DNA of 43,974 bases from a virus. Position numbers and translations under genes: made by a program. The DNA lies in the IMG/VR virus record IMGVR_UViG_3300027898_000017, positions 1 to 43,974 of that record; one strand, given 5' to 3'. Of this stretch, positions 39,329 through 43,974 are shown one piece after another (the stretch's first letter is position 1; every line of letters begins with the position of its first letter). The notes under the pieces are model-generated. The model was not told the DNA's origin. It searched no databases and saw only the letters and a program-made list of their open reading frames with translations.

Positions 39329-40048
39329 ATGACACAGCCACAACTTATTCTTCCGTCTGGTGGTATTCAATTTCCCAGCGGTGATGTTATCAATACAACT
39401 CTACAACTGGGCATGCAAAATCGGCTAATCAATGGCCTGTTTGCAATTAACCAATTGGCAGTTAGTGGTTCAGTTGTTCTTGCCGCAGGTGTTTACGGAC
39501 ACGATGGCTGGAAAGCTGGAGCCGGCGGATGTACTTATACATTTGCAACAGTAGGAAATATAACAACTCTCACAATTAGTTCTGGTACACTTCAACAAGT
39601 AATCGAGGGTTTGTTTCTTGAATCTGGCACGCATTGTCTATCTTGGGTTGGAACGGCGCAAGGCAGAATTGACTCTGGATCTTATGGATCTTCTGGTATT
39701 ACTGGAACTGCGATTGGTGGAACTAACCAAACGATTGAATTTGGCACTGGAACGCTAGCACTTCCGCAATATGAACCGGGCGGCAATCCTAGTTTGTTTG
39801 CTTATCGCGATAATGAAATGCAGCGTTGTTTGCGTTATTATATTAATGCTCCAGCTGGAACATGTGTGTATGGTATAGCAAATACTTTCTTTTCTTTTCA
39901 ATTTCCAACTCCTATGCGGATCCCACCAACTGTTATTCCTACTGTGTCAACTGGAACTGTCAGTGGAACTATTGCAAGTATATTTGGATTTTACGCACAA
40001 AATACTAGTATATCTGCTGGTGCTTATACAGCATCTGCTCGACTCTAA
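39329..40048 (+). CDS. Tail fibre / receptor-binding protein
   Basis: 239 residues. Opens ILPSGGIQFPSGDVINTTLQLG, a fibre collar like that of the C1q gene (GIxFPxG). Then QNRLINGLFAINQ and GVYGHDGWKAG, well known from phage fibre and spike tips (NG-x3-IDQ, YxxDRW patterns), and a beta-sandwich ending (GTVSGTIASIF to ASARL). Likely binds the host receptor. Followed by a chaperone-like gene. Confidence 0.65.
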   Translation: MTQPQLILPSGGIQFPSGDVINTTLQLGMQNRLINGLFAINQLAVSGSVVLAAGVYGHDGWKAGAGGCTYTFATVGNITTLTISSGTLQQVIEGLFLESGTHCLSWVGTAQGRIDSGSYGSSGITGTAIGGTNQTIEFGTGTLALPQYEPGGNPSLFAYRDNEMQRCLRYYINAPAGTCVYGIANTFFSFQFPTPMRIPPTVIPTVSTGTVSGTIASIFGFYAQNTSISAGAYTASARL

Positions 40049-40066
40049 TCCATATCGGATTCTATC

Positions 40067-40498
40067 ATGACTTACAAACTTCAATCTTCACAACCTAATG
40101 CATCAATAATTCGTCTTGCTGATAATGCATATATACCGCAAGTCGCAGACAATATCGACTACCAAGCCTATCTATCTTGGCTCGCAGAAGGCAACACTCC
40201 CACACCGCCAGATCAGATTCCTAATCCTGCGGTCACATCAATAAATGCTCAGATCGCAGATTTGGAACTATCTCAACATCGTGCACAACGAGAAGTTACT
40301 GTGGCGATGTATGCGAAACAACAATACGATTTGGATTACCAAACTTATCTTACTTCTTTAACAACCAACCCACAGGCCAAACCTCCTACTTTGCCACCTG
40401 TGCCCACTTATTCTATTAACAAGCTTCATGCAATTGATGCACAAGTTACAGCTTTGAGAGACCAACTTAAAACGTTGCCGCCTCTCATACCAGGTTAG
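40067..40498 (+). CDS. Tail-fibre assembly-like chaperone
   Basis: 143 residues. SIIRLADNAYIPQVADNIDYQ, then YLSWLAEGNTPTP, is the opening I know from fibre-assembly/DUF-type proteins that follow fibre genes. A helical hairpin (INAQIADLELSQHRAQREV, and ALRDQLKTL) closes it. It should fold or trimerise the fibre encoded before it. Confidence 0.7.
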   Translation: MTYKLQSSQPNASIIRLADNAYIPQVADNIDYQAYLSWLAEGNTPTPPDQIPNPAVTSINAQIADLELSQHRAQREVTVAMYAKQQYDLDYQTYLTSLTTNPQAKPPTLPPVPTYSINKLHAIDAQVTALRDQLKTLPPLIPG

Positions 40499-40543
40499 GG
40501 CATTCCATATACACTAGTTAGTATGTAATGCTCTAGCCCTTTT
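40497..40543 (+). terminator. Hairpin at the fibre-cassette end
   Basis: AGGGC (40497-40501) pairs with GCCCT (40536-40540) followed by TTTT; inside, GCATT with AATGC compete or extend. It sits at the stop of the chaperone gene and covers the beginning of the next reading frame. It may terminate or attenuate transcription. Confidence 0.4.
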
Positions 40544-40712
40544 AACTTCTATCGGAAAAGCCCTTGACGAAGAAGATCAAGAATGGTTATCTGCACATTT
40601 ATCGCAGCTCCCCGAGTATCTAGCATCACCTGAAGGCGGTAAAGTAATGGCTTCAGTTGTAAATTGTTACCGTGCTCACATGCAATATGTAGCAAGAAAG
40701 AGATTAGAATGA
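40518..40712 (+). CDS. Small protein without a normal start codon
   Basis: 64 open residues between a TAG at 40515 and the stop at 40710-40712. The chain, ALALLTSIGKALDEEDQEWL then LPEYLASPEGGKVMASVV and YRAHMQYVARKRLE, looks clearly like a real small helical protein, and its stop overlaps the next ATG (ATGA), as for coupled genes. Yet no in-frame ATG, GTG or TTG occurs before residue 44. An out-of-frame ATG at 40528 would be in frame after one inserted base. So it is a rare-start gene, a recently broken gene, or a sequencing indel. Confidence 0.55.
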   Translation, partial: LVCNALALLTSIGKALDEEDQEWLSAHLSQLPEYLASPEGGKVMASVVNCYRAHMQYVARKRLE

Positions 40713-42292
40713 GTCAAGTAGTATATCGTGGCAATCTATCAATAAAGCAATTTCCATTCCTTACTGATTACATGGGTAGGTCTATTATTGTTCCTGGCAA
40801 TGATAATACTTTTAATCGCTCTCTCACATCTTCTGAAGATGCCGACCGCGATGTGGGAATTCCTACCATTTTCTATTGCCACAATGTACTGCCTGCCCCA
40901 TTCGGATTTCAATCCATTGGTTACGATCAGATAATTCCACCTTTGGGATCGTCAGGAACATTGTTTACTGAAGCCCAATTGTTGCGATCTGACCAATTAG
41001 CCTCTGGTCAAAACGGCCCGAGGTTTTATTTCGCCCCGACTGTAACTGGGATTCATTACACTTATGTTCTTGGATCGTCTAAGTGGACAGCGATTACCAC
41101 AGTTATTCCAATTTCCTCCACAACTAAAGTATCGTATGCAACTGTGCAAGGTATTTCTTATATATATTTCTCAGGAATTGGATGCTATAAGTGGGATTCT
41201 GTTCTTAACACTCTGGTCGCAGTAACTCTCACTGCACTGAATGTCGCTAATATTATCGGTCTTGCGGCCTACCAAGGTTACACGATTGCATTCGATACTA
41301 ATGACATTTACTGGTCGTCGGTTCTCGATATTACTCCGTCGGCTAATATTATTGATTTTACGCCCTCACTAATTACTGGAGCATCTAATATACGTCCCGA
41401 AGGTGCGCGAGGCCCAATAACATTCGTGCTTCCTGCAACCTTCGGACTGGCAATCTATACTACGGCAAATATCGTATCTGCGATATATTCTGGAAATTCG
41501 CGCTACCCATTTAACTTTAAAGAAGTGGTAGCTTCTGGTGGTTGCTCTGATAATAAGCTTGTCACTTATGATGCAAACACTGGTAATCAATATGCATACA
41601 CCACTTCTGGATTGCAGACTGTAACTGCTACTGCAACTCAGACTCAATTTCCTGAGATTACCGATTTTATCGCAGGTGAATCTTTTGAAGATTTCGACGA
41701 AGTGTTAATGGCATTTACAACGACTGCACTATCTTCTCCGATGGTTAAGAAATTAACTTCGGTTGCAGATAGGTATCTTGTAATGTCATATGGAATTACT
41801 GCATTGACTCATGCGATAATTTACGATATGACTCAGCGTCGATTTGGTAAGTTAAAAATCCCGCATGTGTTTTGTTTCGAATATCAGTATCTTGATCCTA
41901 CGATTGCCGATGCGCCTCGTAGATCTATTGCATTTCTGAAACAAGATGGATCGACTTATCTAGTAAATCCTAACATTGATAATCCGCTATCTGCTGGAGT
42001 ATTGATGACCGGTAAGTTTCAATATGCTCGCTCACGCACACTTACATTAGATGAAGTCGCAGTACAGACTGTGCGGCCCGGCCAGTGTTGTGTTATGTGG
42101 GATTTTGCAAGTATGTCTGGTGGCACTTTGTCATCTTGCACTAAAACACAACTTTACGATGCAACTGTTGGCAATGAAACGCAGCGAGTATTTAATGCGC
42201 ACACGACTGCAATGAATCATTCTCTGATGCTCGTAGGTGGATTTTCTCTGGCATCCATTCAACTTAAGTTCCATTTGGGCGCTCGGAGATAA
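40709..42292 (+). CDS. Tail nozzle / tubular protein B-like
   Basis: 527 residues from MSQVVYRGN; ATGA overlap with the frame upstream supports this start, while a longer one lies 15 codons earlier. Mostly beta-type with many YxY/ANIIGLAAYQGYTIAF-like strands and SxLxI-TPSANIIDF phrases, as in beta-propeller nozzle proteins (T7 gp12 or P22 gp10 role). Location between adaptor, fibres and lysis genes agrees. A stable tail hub is the likely role. Confidence 0.65.
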   Translation: MSQVVYRGNLSIKQFPFLTDYMGRSIIVPGNDNTFNRSLTSSEDADRDVGIPTIFYCHNVLPAPFGFQSIGYDQIIPPLGSSGTLFTEAQLLRSDQLASGQNGPRFYFAPTVTGIHYTYVLGSSKWTAITTVIPISSTTKVSYATVQGISYIYFSGIGCYKWDSVLNTLVAVTLTALNVANIIGLAAYQGYTIAFDTNDIYWSSVLDITPSANIIDFTPSLITGASNIRPEGARGPITFVLPATFGLAIYTTANIVSAIYSGNSRYPFNFKEVVASGGCSDNKLVTYDANTGNQYAYTTSGLQTVTATATQTQFPEITDFIAGESFEDFDEVLMAFTTTALSSPMVKKLTSVADRYLVMSYGITALTHAIIYDMTQRRFGKLKIPHVFCFEYQYLDPTIADAPRRSIAFLKQDGSTYLVNPNIDNPLSAGVLMTGKFQYARSRTLTLDEVAVQTVRPGQCCVMWDFASMSGGTLSSCTKTQLYDATVGNETQRVFNAHTTAMNHSLMLVGGFSLASIQLKFHLGARR

Positions 42293-42294
42293 CA

Positions 42295-42834
42295 ATGGCA
42301 TATGAATCAACAATTAATACTGGATTACCTAATATTCCTGATCCGCCCGATCCGGCATTTTTTCCAGAATTTACTCGACTCTACAATGCTATTCGAAATC
42401 TGACTCTTGCAGTAGATGCGTATACTGGAGCATTACCGGCTGATCCGCAAAACTATTCGGTAACTCCAATACAGTCTACTGTACTTATACAAAACATGCA
42501 ACGTGTGTATGTGCTGTTTTCTCAAACAGTTACATATGGCCAGATTGTTAATCTATACAATAATGCCGGTGTTCTCAATGCTAGATTATCCTCTGGCACT
42601 TCGGGATATCCTGCACATGCATGGTGTTCTACAGCTAATGGAGTAACCGCAGGTAATTATGGTGAAGTTATGATTGGAGGATTGTGTAGTGCAATCGGTT
42701 CACTAACTCCTGGTGCCACGTATTATCTTGGTAATACTGCTGGAACAATTGCTCCCACAGCTGGAACATTATCTCAAAAACTCGGTTACGCTCTTGGTTC
42801 TTCACTTTTTCTTTTTAGGCCTGATAATATATGA
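42295..42834 (+). CDS. Virion structural protein
   Basis: 179 residues. N-terminal helix (FFPEFTRLYNAIRNLTLAVD) then beta-rich part with HAWCSTANGVTAGNYGEV and LTPGATYYLGNTAGT, a domain seen at the end of fibre or appendage proteins. It overlaps the endolysin gene by 4 bases. Possibly a tail appendage; family not named. Confidence 0.6.
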   Translation: MAYESTINTGLPNIPDPPDPAFFPEFTRLYNAIRNLTLAVDAYTGALPADPQNYSVTPIQSTVLIQNMQRVYVLFSQTVTYGQIVNLYNNAGVLNARLSSGTSGYPAHAWCSTANGVTAGNYGEVMIGGLCSAIGSLTPGATYYLGNTAGTIAPTAGTLSQKLGYALGSSLFLFRPDNI

Positions 42835-43307
42835 CGACTCAACTCTCTGAACATTTCACTCTCGAAGAAGCTGTTATTTCGCAAACTGCTTCTCGCCTCG
42901 GAATTGATAATGCAAATCCTGAACCAATGACTATTACGACTGCAAGTAAGACTGCGGTTAAGATGGAAAAAGTTAGGTATATTCTCGGTGTGCCAATCTC
43001 GGTAGATTCGTGGATTCGGTGTATTGCATTGAATCGCGCCCTCGGAAGTAAAGATTCTTCGCAACATATAAAAGGTGAAGCAGTTGATTTTATTGCTCCT
43101 GCATTCGGATCACCTCTGGAAATTTGTCAAAAACTTATAGCAAATAAAGATCTGGTGAATTGGGATCAGTTGATTCTTGAACACACTTGGGTTCATATCT
43201 CCTGGAACTCTACCCCCAATGCAATTCAGCGCAATGAAGTTCTATCATTGCTGCAAGATGGCGGTTACTCTAAAGGATTAACTGACAAACTTGGTAATGC
43301 TCTTTAA
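42831..43307 (+). CDS. M15-type peptidase endolysin
   Basis: 158 residues. Peptidase M15 (M15_3) zinc site: SSQHIKGEAVDF gives H79 and D86, and TWVHIS gives H122; SWIR (R63) lies before. These enzymes cut peptide cross-links of peptidoglycan. There is no signal peptide or membrane anchor, so it needs the holin(s) downstream to reach the wall. Overlaps the gene upstream by ATGA. Confidence 0.9.
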   Translation: MTTQLSEHFTLEEAVISQTASRLGIDNANPEPMTITTASKTAVKMEKVRYILGVPISVDSWIRCIALNRALGSKDSSQHIKGEAVDFIAPAFGSPLEICQKLIANKDLVNWDQLILEHTWVHISWNSTPNAIQRNEVLSLLQDGGYSKGLTDKLGNAL

Positions 43308-43315
43308 GGAATCTC

Positions 43316-43675
43316 ATGTCTAATAATACATTTTCTCCGCAAGGACAGACTTTTGCTCTAGCAGTTACAGCTGCTTCTCAGGCATTTACTCCGACTCTAT
43401 CTTCTGTACCTTCTTCCGTTGCTCCGCTGGAAGTTGTGATGGACTATCGGTTTAGTACTGTAGGAACTCAAGCTGTTTGGATTCAGACTGCACTCGCCGG
43501 TGCTGCTGCTCCGACTGCTGTTATTCCTGTTGCTGGAACTCCGCAAACTGGAATATTGATTAATGCAGGCGAAACGCGTACGTTTGCATTTGCGTATGGA
43601 ACTCAATTTGCTGTGATCGCTGGAGCAGTTGGTTCTACTTTGTATGGTTGCATTGGAAATGGGAATAACACCTAA
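43316..43675 (+). CDS. Beta-rich protein in the lysis region
   Basis: 119 residues, low in charge, Ala/Thr/Val-rich; strands FALAVTAASQAFTPTL, QAVWIQTAL and RTFAFAYGTQFAVI suggest a beta-sandwich similar in style to head decoration proteins. It lies between endolysin and holin, an odd place for a virion protein. Function unknown. Confidence 0.6.
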   Translation: MSNNTFSPQGQTFALAVTAASQAFTPTLSSVPSSVAPLEVVMDYRFSTVGTQAVWIQTALAGAAAPTAVIPVAGTPQTGILINAGETRTFAFAYGTQFAVIAGAVGSTLYGCIGNGNNT

Positions 43676-43676
43676 A

Positions 43677-43916
43677 ATGCAAGATCAAATCGACGCTCTC
43701 GATGTTCGCGTATCTAAACTTGAAGGAGTTCAAGTGGCCGATGCAAATCAAGTTTCAGCAATTAAATCTGATACAGAAGAACTATTACAGTTATTTAAAG
43801 CACTTAAAGGTGCTTGGGTAGTTCTTAACGCTGTCGGGAAGTTGGCAAAACCGCTAACTGCAATCGTTGTGTTCTTAGGATCTATATACTATTTTAAAGA
43901 TGGGATTCCAAAATGA
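43677..43916 (+). CDS. Small holin-like protein (complete copy)
   Basis: 79 residues from MQDQIDALD; the ATG begins 2 bases after the upstream stop, while a longer frame 16 codons earlier lies in that gene. N-terminal coiled coil (about residues 2-45), then one membrane segment (56-74) with short basic tail. This is the XhlA-like holin/haemolysin layout. It overlaps the 3-TM holin gene by ATGA, so the phage has a two-protein holin set or a holin plus antiholin. Confidence 0.75.
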   Translation: MQDQIDALDVRVSKLEGVQVADANQVSAIKSDTEELLQLFKALKGAWVVLNAVGKLAKPLTAIVVFLGSIYYFKDGIPK

Positions 43917-43974
43917 GTGGATTCACCGATTTTCTTAAATCTATTGCACCCACCGTAGCCACTGCTGTTGCCGG
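43739..43974. repeat. Terminal overlap, copy 2 (same as 1-236)
   Basis: Repeats the first 236 bases with two silent changes (43791, 43856). See the entry at 1-236 for the circular-genome interpretation. Confidence 0.9.
43913..43974 (+). CDS. Putative 3-TM holin, 5' part
   Basis: First 20 codons of the gene complete at 175-669, cut by the window end. The DNA is identical to the other copy over this stretch. Confidence 0.8.
   Translation, partial: MSGFTDFLKSIAPTVATAVA

Noticed and set aside
37144-40498. Diversity-generating retroelement acting on fibre genes
   Set aside because: No reverse transcriptase gene and no template repeat was seen; variation here looks like module duplication.

Overview
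The window looks like one essentially complete genome of a lytic, podovirus-like tailed phage, opened at an arbitrary point. Bases 1-236 recur at 43739-43974 with two substitutions, so the unique circular length is about 43,738 bp. Both ends fall inside the same lysis genes. It carries TerS and TerL, a portal, a scaffold-like protein, an HK97-fold type capsid protein, an adaptor and nozzle-type tail proteins, and very large internal (ejection) proteins. There is no tape measure, sheath or major tail tube gene, and no integrase, repressor, RNA polymerase or tRNA gene that I can see. The host is probably a Gram-negative bacterium: there is a lipobox protein, a canonical Fur box, DnaA boxes and sigma70-like promoters. 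I cannot name the host.

Layout. Two blocks diverge from a control region at about 27.1-27.9 kb and converge on a hairpin terminator at 9585-9611. The plus (late) block runs 27945 to 43974 and, through the circle, 1 to 9580: packaging, portal, scaffold, capsid, head-tail joining and fibre genes, nozzle, M15 endolysin, two holin candidates, then four internal virion genes ending in a 1614-residue protein. The minus (early/replication) block runs from 27112 down to 9619. It starts with a possible single-strand-DNA-binding-type gene and a cluster of tiny genes, then a RecD/Dda-like helicase, a second protein of the same general design, a Cas4/RecB-like nuclease, a Sak4-like ATPase, a dNTP-hydrolase-type gene, family A DNA polymerase, AP2 and HNH genes, a DUF3987 helicase, a DEDD exonuclease and a tiny lipoprotein. 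Minus genes are tightly coupled through ATGA or TAATG overlaps.

How it may work. Host RNA polymerase would read both blocks, since sigma70-like promoters are visible at 27166-27193 and 21432-21460. DNA synthesis would use the phage polymerase, DUF3987 helicase, SF1 helicase and Sak4/nuclease recombination set. Two noncoding regions look like replication or control regions: 25.75-26.18 kb (two opposed arrays of 8-bp repeats around an AT-rich segment holding a 14-bp perfect inverted repeat) and 27.22-27.48 kb (a cluster of DnaA-box matches). A 19-bp Fur-box palindrome lies at 27732-27750, upstream of the packaging genes.

Seven small genes or gene-like frames not obvious from long open frames were found by reading the strands directly: 9619-9750 (lipoprotein), 20384-20545 (proline-rich), 25212-25358, 25592-25711, 26189-26362, 28438-28602 and 39218-39325. 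An eighth, 40518-40712, is clearly protein-like but has no normal start codon. No single obvious new defence or counter-defence system is demonstrable. The best candidates for undescribed biology are the paired origin-like regions, the repeated dyad and structured leader of the proline-rich gene, the early lipoprotein, the Fur box and the early small-gene cluster.
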